Assembly (NCBI RefSeq): GCF_030219325.1
Contig: NZ_CP126625.1
Span: 3,026,857-3,090,856, forward strand
From: Geothrix sp.
GTDB taxonomy: Bacteria; Acidobacteriota; Holophagae; Holophagales; Holophagaceae
Direction: 5' to 3'
DNA length: 64,000 nucleotides
Under the pieces are notes generated by a model, which worked only from the letters and a program-made list of their open reading frames with translations, was not told the DNA's origin and did no database searches. The position numbers and the translations under genes were made by a program. Every line of letters begins with the position of its first letter. The first letter of the stretch is position 1. Shown here piece by piece: positions 1-9,100 of the stretch.

Positions 1-710
1 AGAAGGCGGAGGCCTACGTCAGCGCCCGGCACCGTGGGGATGCGGCCTCGATCGCGGAGGCCAAGCACCAGCTATCGCAATCCCACGCCGAGAGCGAAGC
101 GATCCGGCGTGAGGGCATCGCCCTCATCGAGAAGGCCAACCCCGGCACCAACCCCAGCGACACGAACTACATCTTCCTGGCCTACGTGCTGAGCAGCCTC
201 CCCGTGGGCCTCGTGGGCCTGGTCATCGCCGCGGTGTTCTCCGGCTCCATGTCCTCCATGTCCGGCGAAATCAGCGCCCTGGGCGCCACCACCGTGGTGG
301 ACCTGTGGCGGCGCCTCATCGGCGGCAGCCAGGGCCAGCACGAGGGCCGGGGCGAGGTGTGGGTGGGCCGCCTCGCCACCTTCGCCTGGGGCTGCTTCGC
401 CATGGCCTTCGCCGAGTACGCCGCCCGCCTGGGCTCGCTCATCGAGGCCGTGAACATCCTGGGCTCGCTCTTCTACGGCACGATCCTCGGCATCTTCATC
501 ACGGCCTTCTACGTGAAGCGCGTCCGCGGCGGCACGGCCTTCTACGCGGCCCTGGTGGCGGAGGTCGGCGTGCTGGCCTGCTTCAAGTTCACCGCCATCT
601 CCTTCCTCTGGTACAACCTCATCGGCTGCGTGGCGGTGGTGGCGCTGGCCTGGGCCTTCAGCCTCTTCCAGCCACCCCAGCCCCTCCCTGAAGGCGAGCT
701 GGCCGGCTAG
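1..710 (+). CDS. Sodium:solute symporter (SSS family), C-terminal part
   Basis: Partial gene cut by the left edge; the reading frame begins at base 3 and leaves about 235 residues before the TAG stop. It is the C-terminal part of a membrane sodium/solute cotransporter. A hydrophilic loop of about 55 residues is followed by several hydrophobic helices. The helix containing AAVFSGSMSSMSGEISALG matches the conserved SSS-family segment (usually AAxxSTxxSxxNS-like) followed by a D/W-containing loop (VVDLWRRL). The substrate cannot be told from this fragment; the long insert is seen in transporters of sugars or organic acids. The stop overlaps the 3' end of the convergent tail-tube gene by 4 bases. 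Confidence 0.85.
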   Translation, partial: KAEAYVSARHRGDAASIAEAKHQLSQSHAESEAIRREGIALIEKANPGTNPSDTNYIFLAYVLSSLPVGLVGLVIAAVFSGSMSSMSGEISALGATTVVDLWRRLIGGSQGQHEGRGEVWVGRLATFAWGCFAMAFAEYAARLGSLIEAVNILGSLFYGTILGIFITAFYVKRVRGGTAFYAALVAEVGVLACFKFTAISFLWYNLIGCVAVVALAWAFSLFQPPQPLPEGELAG

Positions 711-1141
711 GTCGCCAGGATGTCCATCGCCTCGACGCTGAGGCGCAGGGTCTCGATGAGTACGCCGCTGCCCTGGGCATCCAGGGGCGACCACTCCAGG
801 CCCACCGGGAAGGTGTTGCGCAGGCGCCAGCTCAGGGTGGGCTGGTGCTGCTCGTCCAGCAGGCTCACCACGATGTCGCGCCGCTCGGCCTGGCCGAAGT
901 GGACGGTGTTCATCCACTGGAAGAACTCATGGTCGACGGGGATCACGCCCCGCTGCAGCACGCAGTCGCTGAGCCGGAGCAGGCCGGGCAGTTGGCGGAC
1001 CGAGTCCACGGGATCGGAACCCTCCCGGTAGCGGATCACGTCCCGCTCCATTCGAGGCAGCTGCACGTGGGTGAAGCCGATGCGGGAGAAGCCTGCCTCG
1101 ACCCGGAAGTGGAAGGACTGATGGGGATTGTTGGCGGGCAT
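707..1141 (-). CDS. Contractile-tail tube protein (T4 gp19 / TIGR02241-like)
   Basis: A 144-residue protein resembling the inner tube subunit of phage tails and extracellular contractile injection systems (Afp1/Pvc1-type, T4 gp19 superfamily). Family landmarks in order: FHFRVE near the start, IRYREGSDP, LPGLLRL, LQRGVIP, a Trp-containing segment, RRDIVVSLLDE, the Trp-Arg-Leu-Arg-Asn segment, and a C-terminal IETLRL strand. The ATG is chosen because GAAGGAGG lies 4-5 bases upstream; length is normal for the family. It follows the 131-residue hypothetical gene by 10 bases. No sheath, baseplate, spike or AAA+ ATPase gene is nearby, so it is an orphan in this window. Family assignment is from pattern memory, not a search. 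Confidence 0.72.
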   Translation of the reverse strand: MPANNPHQSFHFRVEAGFSRIGFTHVQLPRMERDVIRYREGSDPVDSVRQLPGLLRLSDCVLQRGVIPVDHEFFQWMNTVHFGQAERRDIVVSLLDEQHQPTLSWRLRNTFPVGLEWSPLDAQGSGVLIETLRLSVEAMDILAT

Positions 1142-1151
1142 GCTGCCTCCT

Positions 1152-1547
1152 TCAGAGGATTTCGCGCACCCCGGTCCAGGCCGCGAGATCGTGGTTGATG
1201 ACGCGGCGCAGGCGCCGGCCATCCTCGCTGCGCCATTCGAGCCGGGCCTCGAACTGCATGGGCTGCCTGCGTTGCTGGTAGCCCGCGAGGGAGTCGATCA
1301 GCAGGGGGATCCGGCGCCCGGCGGCCAGGAACGCCAGCTGGGTGTACAGGGGCTGCTCGTTCACCCGCTGCCCCGCCAGGTCGCGGATCACGCGGCTGAA
1401 GCGCACCCGCACGCCGTGGGCGTGGCCACCCTCGCAGGCAAGCACGAAGTGGAGCGCCCCCCGCTCGACCAGGACGTCGAGGATCACGTCGGCCTCGGGC
1501 GCGGCGCCGCGGGTCGTCGCCTGGCTGCGCGGGATCCCGGTCGGCAT
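1152..1547 (-). CDS. Hypothetical protein upstream of the tail-tube gene
   Basis: 131 residues, soluble, with no signal peptide or membrane segment. I do not recognise a family. The sequence has alternating beta-like stretches (VILDVLVERGALHFVLAC, LYTQLAFLAAG, FEARLEWRS) and Arg-rich segments. It starts at an ATG with GGAGGACCC directly upstream and ends 10 bases before the tail-tube start, so the two are probably one transcript. This suggests, but does not show, a structural or chaperone partner of the tube protein. Confidence 0.7.
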   Translation of the reverse strand: MPTGIPRSQATTRGAAPEADVILDVLVERGALHFVLACEGGHAHGVRVRFSRVIRDLAGQRVNEQPLYTQLAFLAAGRRIPLLIDSLAGYQQRRQPMQFEARLEWRSEDGRRLRRVINHDLAAWTGVREIL

Positions 1548-1583
1548 GGGTCCTCCGGAGTGGGTGGGGCTATGGGCGGAACT

Positions 1584-2177
1584 CTAACATGTTCCGACAG
1601 TCGTCAGTCCCGCCCAGGCGGCGCGCGGAGGCTGGCCGGCCGGCCGGGTCAGCCGCCACCAGCCCCAGGCCAGGGCCCCCGCCAGCAGCAGCCAGCCGAT
1701 GGGGGACCTCGCGGCGATCTTCAGATCCTGCGGCGATGGGATGGCCCCGAAGACCAGGTTGGCCAGCAGGAGCATCACCCCGGCCTCCTGCCAGCCGAAG
1801 CGGGGATTCCCGCCCAGCCGCCAGAGGAGGAGGCCGTAGGCCAGAGGCAACAGGAGCAGCGGCGCCAGGCCGATGAAGAAGGCGTTGTACCAGCGCAGGT
1901 TGCCCAGGGCCACGGAGCCCAGCACCCAGCCGCGGCCCTCACGCTTCGGCAGGATGGTGAAGCTCAGCGGGCGCCCCCCCAGCAGGTGCCCGAGGATCCA
2001 GTGGCAGAACTCATGGCAAAGAGTCCCCGGCAGCACCAGCAGCGAGAACAGCCAGAAGGAGCGCCGCGCCTGGTTCAGCAGCCAGAGCATGGCGGCAAAG
2101 CCCGCCAGGTAGGCCAGCTGCAGACCGTGGATGCCCGATGGGCCCGTACCGTGATCCATGCGACCAAGGTACCCCAT
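1584..2177 (-). CDS. Integral membrane protein with HExxH motif (M50-like)
   Basis: 197 residues with about five hydrophobic segments. A zinc-peptidase motif, His55-Glu56-x-x-His59 (HEFCH), sits at the end of a hydrophobic helix, as in site-2-protease/M50-type intramembrane metallopeptidases and the related M50B-like family. A helix-rich C-terminal half follows. I do not see a clear distal Asp ligand motif (NxxPxxxxDG), so it may be one of the reduced M50-like proteins or a non-peptidase. Start chosen at an ATG with GGAG six bases upstream; an internal ATG six codons later is the alternative. Confidence 0.65.
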   Translation of the reverse strand: MGYLGRMDHGTGPSGIHGLQLAYLAGFAAMLWLLNQARRSFWLFSLLVLPGTLCHEFCHWILGHLLGGRPLSFTILPKREGRGWVLGSVALGNLRWYNAFFIGLAPLLLLPLAYGLLLWRLGGNPRFGWQEAGVMLLLANLVFGAIPSPQDLKIAARSPIGWLLLAGALAWGWWRLTRPAGQPPRAAWAGLTTVGTC

Positions 2178-2283
2178 CGTGACTCCAAGCACAGACTCAC
2201 GCCCGGGCATCGGAACCACGATATTTTTACCAGTGGGTCCTTTAATGCCCGCCCCCCTCCACCTCCTCGTCCGGACCAGAACC

Positions 2284-3447
2284 ATGAGCGCCTTTCCATG
2301 GGACAAGAGCTTCCTGACCGGCCTCGACCAGGTGGACGAGCAGCACCACGCGCTGGTGGACCTCATCAACCGCTTCAGCGGCCTCCTGGAGGCGGGCGAC
2401 ATTGAGGACCCGAGGGCGCTAGCCAGGGTCTGCGAGGAGCTGACGCAGTACGCGAAGTACCACTTCAGCGAAGAGCAGATGTTCATGGACGAGCTGGGGG
2501 TAGATCCTCGGCACGTCGCCCACCATGTCCGGGAGCATGCGGACTTCTTCCTGGACCTGGCCCGGATGCGGGCGGAAGTGGCTTCGGGCCAGTCTGAGGC
2601 GCCCCGGCACTTGCTGGAGTTCCTCGTCCACTGGCTGGCCGCGCACATCCTGGGCTCGGATCAGGCCATGGCCCGCCAGATCGCCGTCATGAGTGCGGGC
2701 CGCAGCCCTGCCGAGGCCTTTGCGGCGGAGGAGCGCGCCCTGGACGGGGCCACGGGCATCCTGCTCCGCTCCCTCGGCGGGCTGATCATGCTGGTCTCAG
2801 AACGCAGCCGGCAGCTGGCGGAGCTGAACGACTCGCTGGAAAACCGGGTGTTCCGGCGGACCCAGGAGCTGTCCCTGGTCAATGAGCGGTTGTCCGGCAC
2901 CGTGAAGCGCCTGGAGGCCGAGCAGCAGGAGACCCGGCGGCTGAGCCAGGAACTGGAGGAGGCCAACCGGCAGCTGGAAGGCTACGCCATGATCGATCGG
3001 CTCACCGGCCTTCCCAACCTGCAGTACGCCATGAACCGCCTCACCTCCGAGATCGCCTCCGCCCGGCACTTCGGCCATCCCCTGAGCGTGGCGATCTTCG
3101 CGGCGGAGGGCTTCAAGGCCGTCAACGAGGACCACGGGCACGCCGCCGGCGACGAGATCATCATGTCCCTGGGCGTCCTGTTGCGCATGGCCTTCCGCCA
3201 CCATGACGTGGTCTGCCACGTCGGGGTGGAGGAGTTCCTCGTCATCTGCCCCCTGACCAGCCACGCGGAGGTGGTCAAGCTCCTCGATCGCGTCCGGGCC
3301 GCCCTGCCCGGACTGGAAGTGCGGGTCGGGGACAGCGTCTGGAAGGGGGCCGTCAGCGGGGGGGTCGCCGAGTTGGGGCCAGGGGTCGATACCGTCAAGA
3401 AGCTGATCCAGGCCGCGACCACCCGGCGCTGGCCCCTGGAACCCTAA
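2284..3447 (+). CDS. Bacteriohemerythrin fused to a degenerate GGDEF domain
   Basis: 387 residues. Residues about 1-135 are a bacteriohemerythrin: FPWDKSFLTG, DEQHH, HFSEEQMFMDE, HHVREH and HWLAAHIL supply the His/Glu/Asp di-iron ligands that bind O2 or NO. A Glu/Arg/Gln-rich coiled coil (about 175-235) leads into a diguanylate-cyclase-like domain starting at DRLTGLPN. The signature loop near residue 313 reads GVEEF instead of GG(D/E)EF, so the second Gly is Val and catalysis is doubtful. It may sense O2/NO or act as a GTP/c-di-GMP effector. The ATG matching the family start (MSxFPW) was chosen; an in-frame ATG 39 bases upstream is possible. Confidence 0.85.
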   Translation: MSAFPWDKSFLTGLDQVDEQHHALVDLINRFSGLLEAGDIEDPRALARVCEELTQYAKYHFSEEQMFMDELGVDPRHVAHHVREHADFFLDLARMRAEVASGQSEAPRHLLEFLVHWLAAHILGSDQAMARQIAVMSAGRSPAEAFAAEERALDGATGILLRSLGGLIMLVSERSRQLAELNDSLENRVFRRTQELSLVNERLSGTVKRLEAEQQETRRLSQELEEANRQLEGYAMIDRLTGLPNLQYAMNRLTSEIASARHFGHPLSVAIFAAEGFKAVNEDHGHAAGDEIIMSLGVLLRMAFRHHDVVCHVGVEEFLVICPLTSHAEVVKLLDRVRAALPGLEVRVGDSVWKGAVSGGVAELGPGVDTVKKLIQAATTRRWPLEP

Positions 3448-4214
3448 CCCCGCCGGGCCAGGATCACCAGGTCGGATGAGGTGGGACTCCAGGCCTCGCC
3501 GGTCATGGTGCCCAGCGTCTCGCTCACGGTGAACCCCGCCGCCCGAAGGAGGGCCTCGATCTCAGCCCGGCGCCAGCCCCGGAGCGCCACGTCGTGGGCG
3601 GCCACCAGCTCGAGGGGCGTGGCGGTCCCCGGCCGGTAGCGCAGGTGGGCCGGCGTGAAGGTGAGGCGGCCATTGCCATGGTGGGTCATGAGGCGCAGGA
3701 AGACGGTGTCCCCGCCCTCCCCCTCGCCGGGGCGCAGGACCACCGGGAAGGTGCGCTCACCGCGGGCGAGGATGCGGTCGTAGTTGAGCAGCTGGAGTAG
3801 GAGGGGCGCGCCGGGCGCGAGGCGGCCAGCCAGGCCCGAGAAGAAGGCCCGCACCTCGGCCTCCTCGCAGAGGTGGGGCAGCGTGTTGCCCACGCAGATC
3901 GCAGCGCCCTGGCTTGCCTGGAGGGCCTCCCCCAGTTCCGCGAGGCTGGCCTGGACATACCTGCCGCGGGGATCGGCCTCGCGGGCGGCCTCCAGCTGGG
4001 AGGCCGAGGCATCCACGCCGGTGACCTCGAAGCCGAGCGCGGTCAGGAGCCTGGTGTGCTCGCCACTGCCGCAGCCGAGGTCGAGGACCCGGGGCGAAGG
4101 CGCTCCCGCCAGCACCCGCTGGAGGAGGGGGGCTTCGCGCTGGAGGCGTTCGGGCCAGGCGATGAGACCGCGGTAGGCGAGGCGTCCGTAGGCGTCGGGC
4201 TCAGATCCACTCAT
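3444..4214 (-). CDS. Class I SAM-dependent methyltransferase
   Basis: 256 residues. The N-terminal third carries the SAM-binding motif I VLDLGCGSGEHT and acidic motif II (VTGVDAS) of class I Rossmann methyltransferases, followed by motif-IV-like GAAICVGNTLPHL. The arrangement resembles UbiE/Methyltransf_25-type small-molecule methyltransferases. The substrate is not predictable. The stop overlaps the convergent hemerythrin gene by 4 bases. No strong Shine-Dalgarno is seen before the ATG. Confidence 0.8.
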   Translation of the reverse strand: MSGSEPDAYGRLAYRGLIAWPERLQREAPLLQRVLAGAPSPRVLDLGCGSGEHTRLLTALGFEVTGVDASASQLEAAREADPRGRYVQASLAELGEALQASQGAAICVGNTLPHLCEEAEVRAFFSGLAGRLAPGAPLLLQLLNYDRILARGERTFPVVLRPGEGEGGDTVFLRLMTHHGNGRLTFTPAHLRYRPGTATPLELVAAHDVALRGWRRAEIEALLRAAGFTVSETLGTMTGEAWSPTSSDLVILARRG

Positions 4215-4236
4215 GGAGCGAGTGTAGCCCCCGGGC

Positions 4237-4803
4237 TCAGCGGGGCCACAGCCACCCGAAGATCCCCGCGCTGAGCAGGCCGTAGATCAGGGCATCCGCC
4301 AGGTCCTTGGCCACGCTGCTCCAGGGCTTGCCCATCCAGATGGCCATGGTGATGCTGCCGAAGCCGTAGGCCACGAAGGACACGGCGCCCACGACGCGGA
4401 ACACCTGCAGGTAGTGGGTGCCGAAGCCAAGGGTCCGGCCGGCCAGGTAGGCCGCCGTGACGGCCACCAGGACGGTGAAGGCGAACCACTTGCCCAGGGC
4501 CGCGCCCATGGCGGGGGCGCCATTGGGCATCACCACCAGCATGGCCACGGGGCCCTCCTGGTACTTCGCCAGCATCTCGGGCTTGCCCATGTCCTTGTGG
4601 TCCGAGCAGTGGGGCAGCACATACTGGCCGGGGGCGGGCGCCTCCTTGCGGATCGCGGCGCGCACGTCATCCTCGTTGGCCAGGGCCTTGTAGTCCGAGG
4701 CGTGCCACTTCAGCACCATGTGGACGAGGCTGCTGGCGACGAAAACGCAGACGGCCGACAGCAGGATGGGGATCCAGAGCTGGGCGAGGGAGACATGGGG
4801 CAT
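4237..4803 (-). CDS. Hypothetical membrane protein
   Basis: 188 residues. It has one N-terminal transmembrane helix, a loop of about 70 residues containing LPHCSDHKDM, and three further hydrophobic helices in the C-terminal half ending in GIFGWLWPR. I do not recognise the family. AGGAG lies six bases before the ATG. It ends 22 bases before the methyltransferase start on the same strand, so cotranscription is possible. Confidence 0.75.
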   Translation of the reverse strand: MPHVSLAQLWIPILLSAVCVFVASSLVHMVLKWHASDYKALANEDDVRAAIRKEAPAPGQYVLPHCSDHKDMGKPEMLAKYQEGPVAMLVVMPNGAPAMGAALGKWFAFTVLVAVTAAYLAGRTLGFGTHYLQVFRVVGAVSFVAYGFGSITMAIWMGKPWSSVAKDLADALIYGLLSAGIFGWLWPR

Positions 4804-4870
4804 GGCGGCTCCTGGTGTCAGAACGGCGGTTGGGGGGGCGTCCGTAGGGTGGACTCGCGGCCGGGGCCGG

Positions 4871-5398
4871 TCAAGGGTTTCGGCGGGGCTTCCTGGGTCC
4901 CGGCGCGGAGTGGGCGCCGGTGGCGGCGTCCACCGCGTCGATCCAGCCCGCCCGGGCCCCGGGGAAGGCGTCCGCGTAGGGCACGTAGGGCTTCAGATCC
5001 AGCACCGGCGTGCCGTCCAGCAGGTCCACGCCCCGCAGGCGCAGGGTCCGCCCCTCGACGCCCACCAGCTCCACCGCCGAGAGGCCGAGGGCGTTGGGCC
5101 GGTGGGGCGAGCGCGTGGCCAGCACGCCCCGCTTGCCCTTCGGCCCCCGAGGCGGCTGCACCAGGGGCGCCCAGCCCTCGCTGAGGTGGAAGGCGAAGAT
5201 GAGCCAGATGCGCTCGAAGCCCGCCAGGTCGCGCAGCACGGTCTCGGGCAGGGCGGCGTCGAGCTCGAGGGTGGCCTCGGCCGGGGCGCCCGATTCGGTG
5301 CCCTCCACCACCGTGGGCTGGTGGGGCGCGTCGATGCGCTTCGCGTAGGGCGTGCGCACGAAACCGATGGGGCGGTAGGTGAAGGCGGGGGCATCCAT
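4871..5398 (-). CDS. trmO: tRNA (N6-threonylcarbamoyl-A37)-N6-methyltransferase TrmO
   Basis: 175 residues of the TsaA/TrmO family, which adds a methyl group from SAM to t6A37 in some tRNAs. Visible signatures are the N-terminal YRPIGFVRTPYA, FERIWLIFAFHLSEGW, the conserved RPPRGPKGKRGVLATRSPHRPNALGLS segment in overlapping form (RSPHRPNALGLS is the hallmark), and LDLKPYVPYAD. It lacks the C-terminal extension of the E. coli protein, as many bacterial members do. The start is at MDAPAFTYRPIG; the Shine-Dalgarno is weak. Confidence 0.9.
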   Translation of the reverse strand: MDAPAFTYRPIGFVRTPYAKRIDAPHQPTVVEGTESGAPAEATLELDAALPETVLRDLAGFERIWLIFAFHLSEGWAPLVQPPRGPKGKRGVLATRSPHRPNALGLSAVELVGVEGRTLRLRGVDLLDGTPVLDLKPYVPYADAFPGARAGWIDAVDAATGAHSAPGPRKPRRNP

Positions 5399-5555
5399 GG
5401 GTGAAGCGTAGCGCCCCCGGGGGAGCCCGGGCCCATTGATCCTGGTGTCGCCATTGACTTGGGCTGGACGCGGAGGGCCATGGATAGGAGCATCACCAGG
5501 ACGGTGTACGAAGACCGCCCGCCCACTCCCGGATGATTCTCCTGACGGCCTGCCC

Positions 5556-6164
5556 ATGATCTATCGGATTGCCCACACCGGATCGCGCATCGTCGGCCGC
5601 CTCTTGTTCCGGCACCGCACCCTGCACCGCGAGCGGATTCCCGAATCCGGCGGAGCCCTCATCGTGGCCAACCACGTGAGCTACCTCGATCCGGTGGTGG
5701 TGGGGATCTCCTTCCGGAAGCCCATCTTCTACCTCGCCCGCAAGTCCCTCTTCAAGGGCTTTCTCGGCTGGCTGCTGCCCCGCATCCAGGTGCTGCCCGT
5801 GGATCGCGGCAAGGGCGACCTCGCCAGCATGAAGCGCATCCTGAGCCTGCTCAAGGAGGGCCACCGGGTGCTGATCTTCCCAGAAGGCACCCGGTCCACC
5901 GACGGGGAGATCCAGGCGGCGGAGGCCGGCATCGGCTTCATCATCGCCAAGTGCGACGTGCCCGTGGTCCCCGTGCGGATCTTCGGGGCCTTCGAGTGTT
6001 TCCCCCGGGGCTCCAGCTGGCCGCGGCCGGGCCGCATCACCATCGTCCCCGGCCCGCCGGTGGATTTCTCGGCCGTCCCACCGGAACTGGCGGGCCGGGA
6101 ACGCTACCAGGCCTGCGCCGACCAGGTCATGAAGGCCCTGGGCGAGCTCCGGCTGGACGCCTGA
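5556..6164 (+). CDS. plsC: 1-acyl-sn-glycerol-3-phosphate acyltransferase (PlsC-like)
   Basis: 202 residues of the LPLAT family, which acylates lysophosphatidic acid at the membrane during phospholipid synthesis. The catalytic NHVSYLD (H-x4-D) lies near residue 40 and the substrate-binding FPEGTRS near residue 110; VPVVPVRIFG follows. Length is typical of short bacterial PlsC proteins. A second family member lies at 38079-38825, so which one is the housekeeping enzyme is uncertain. Confidence 0.85.
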   Translation: MIYRIAHTGSRIVGRLLFRHRTLHRERIPESGGALIVANHVSYLDPVVVGISFRKPIFYLARKSLFKGFLGWLLPRIQVLPVDRGKGDLASMKRILSLLKEGHRVLIFPEGTRSTDGEIQAAEAGIGFIIAKCDVPVVPVRIFGAFECFPRGSSWPRPGRITIVPGPPVDFSAVPPELAGRERYQACADQVMKALGELRLDA

Positions 6165-6179
6165 GGCCGCGCGGGGCAC

Positions 6180-9100
6180 TCAGACGGACCAGTCCTCTCC
6201 AGGTTGCCGGATCGGCGGGGGCGGCGTTCCATGAACCATGTGCGGCCCGGTCCGGAGGGGGATCTCGACTCCAAAGGTGGCGCCGCGGCCGGGTTCGCTC
6301 TCGATCCAGACCCGGCCCCCGTGGAGTTCCACCATCTGCTTGACGATGGACAGGCCCAGGCCCGTGCTGTACTCGCCGCCCGTGGGCTTCGCGGAGAGCC
6401 GCTGGAAGAGCCCGAAGGCCTGGGCCTTGTCCTCGGGGGACAGGCCTGGTCCCTCGTCGCTCACCAGGATCTCGACCCGGGTCTGGCCCTCCACCACCCG
6501 CGGGGTGACCATCACGAGGACCTCCTTCCCGTGGGGCGAGTACTTGATGGCGTTGTTCACGAGGTTGTCCACGGCCCGCTTGAAGTGCACCTCGTCCACG
6601 AAGCCCCAGCATTCGCCGGCCAGCATCTCCCGGTAGGTGAGCCTGATGCTCTTGCTGGAGGCGTACTCGAGGTTGGCCGCCACCACCTGGTGGACCAGGC
6701 TGGGGATGTTGGACTCCACCAGACGCAGGGTCACGTCCCTGGCCTCCTGGGCGGCCGTATCCAGCAGGCCGTTGATGATCAGGAGCATCTTCTGGCCGAT
6801 GTCCTCCAGCTTCTGGGTCCGCGCTTCAATGGCCGGGTGCGACTCACCAGCCTCCTCCCGGATCATCTGGGCGTGCAGGAGGATCCCTGTGAGGGGATTC
6901 TTGAGGTCATGGGCGGTGGTGGCGAGGAAGCGGCTCTTGAGCTGGTTGGCCTGCGTCAGGTTCTCGTTGGTCTCGCGCAGGTCGTGGGTCCGGGCGGCGA
7001 CGGTCTCCTGCAGAAGGCGGTTCTGCCGGCGGAGGGAACGGTACCGGAGGAGGACCGCCCCATAGACCGCCCCAGAGGCGCCGAGCAGGAAGAGGAGCAT
7101 GGCCCACCAGGTCTCGAACCACCGGGGGAGCACCCGGAAGGCCAGGGTCCTGGCCGGTCCAGGAGGCGTCCCGTCGCGCCGGAGGCGGACCTCCAGGTGG
7201 TAGCTCCCCTCGGGGAGCGCGCCGTATCTCAGGTGGTTGCTGTCGAGCCGCACCCAGCCCCGGTCCACGCCGGACAGGCGCACTTCGAGATCCAGTGAGC
7301 TGGCCGAAAGCGAGGACGGGATGGCGAACCGCGCCTCCAGATCGGCCCCGGGTCCGAGGCGGGGTTCTGGATCACCGAGCCGGAGCGGCTTGCCGTGGAC
7401 GCTCCAGCCGAGCAGGAGCGGGAGCGGCAGGGGAGGCGCCGACGTCTCCTCGGCGGAGCGGTACCGCCCCAGCCCCGAGGAGGTGCTGAACCAGAGGTCC
7501 CCGTTCGGCTCCAGGAAGAGTCCCTGGGTGGTGGCGTCCGCGCCCGGGATGCCCTCGCCTGGGGCGAACCAGGCGTCCAGCCTGCGGGTGCCTGGATCCA
7601 GGCGACCCAGCCCCTGGCTGGTGCCCACCCAGAGCTGTCCCGAGGGCGTGGCCGCCAGGGAGAAGACCAGGAGCTGCACCTTGTCCTGGAAAGGCCACCA
7701 CTCATCCACCTGCTTCCAGGTCCCCCCCTCGCGGCGATGGCGGGTGAGGACCGGGCGATCCAGGTAGGCCACCCAGACCTCCCCGGTCGCGGTGCGCTGG
7801 GCGCCCAGGGGTGTGTAGGGCAGGGTCGCGCCCAGGGATTCCCAGGTCCCTCCGGACCTCAGGTACACGGTGGATCTCGCGGGCAGGTAGACGGCGCCGG
7901 TGCTGTCCTGCACCACTTCGAAGATCCCTTCCGGCGGCTTCCCATCCAGGGTTCCGGGCTCCCAGACCCAGACCCCGGACCGCTTCACCCCCCGCGCGAA
8001 GCGGTGCTGGTAGTCGGAGATCCAGACCGTGCCGTCCGCCTCCACCCCCAGCCCCCGGGAGACGGGGGAGGGCTCCATGCAGGCCGCCACGTGGCCCTGC
8101 ACCTTCAGGGAGCCCGGATCGATGGTGTAGAGGGTGCCGCCCGGACTGCCGACGGCGAGAAGGGTGCCGTCCGGGTGGAGACGCACCCGCGAGAACTGGC
8201 CCCTGGCCACCACCTTCCAGCCTGCCGGCCCGAGAACCGCGAGCCCCCCGTCCGTGGCGGCCCACAGGCGCCCCTGCCGGTCCCGGACGCTGGTCCAGAC
8301 CACGTTGCTGGGCAATCCCTCGTCCCCGTCGTGGACGGTCCAGAGGGCGCGACCGAGCACCTGGGTCACGCCCAGGGAAGCCACCCAGGGGGAGCCCTCC
8401 CCATCGAGCATGCCGGTCACGGGCACATAGCCCTTGGGGCCCGTGGCCACCGGGCGCGCCTCGGCACCCCGGCACCTCACCAGCCCCCGGGCCGTGTTGA
8501 TCCAGAGCCATCCGGCCCGGTCCCGGGCGATGCCGAAGTGGTCCGGGATCGGCTCGGAGAAGGGACTGCCGAGGCGTGCCCAGGGCCCCCGGCCCGGTGC
8601 CTTGCGCCAGAAGCTCGACCGGGTGCGCACCCAGGTGAAACCCGCGCCATCCCACCCGAAGGCCAGGGGCACGTCGCCCGCTGTCGACGGCATCCGTTCC
8701 AGGGCCCAGGTGCGCCGGGAAGGATCCAGGGTCCAGATCCCCTGCTTGCCGAGCACCTTCACACCGGACGCGGAGGGATCCGCGAAGACCTGGATGAGGT
8801 CTGGAGCGCCGGGGCGGGCCGGCGCCGGTGAGAATGCCCCCCCGGAATGCACGAGCAGCTGGGCCCCGGCGTGGATCCACAGATCGCCCCGGGCGTCGAA
8901 GCCAAGGTGGTGGATCCGCTGCGAGAGCGGGCCACCCTCCGCGTGGAAGGCCCAGGTGGCATCCAGCCATCCGAGGCCGTTCCGCGTACCCACCCAGAGC
9001 CGGCCGTCCGGCCCCGCCAGGAGGGTCGTGATGAACCGGTGGTCTGCGGGCAGGTCGAGGAGCTCGAATCGCCGTCCGTCGAAGCGGAAGAGCCCCCCTT

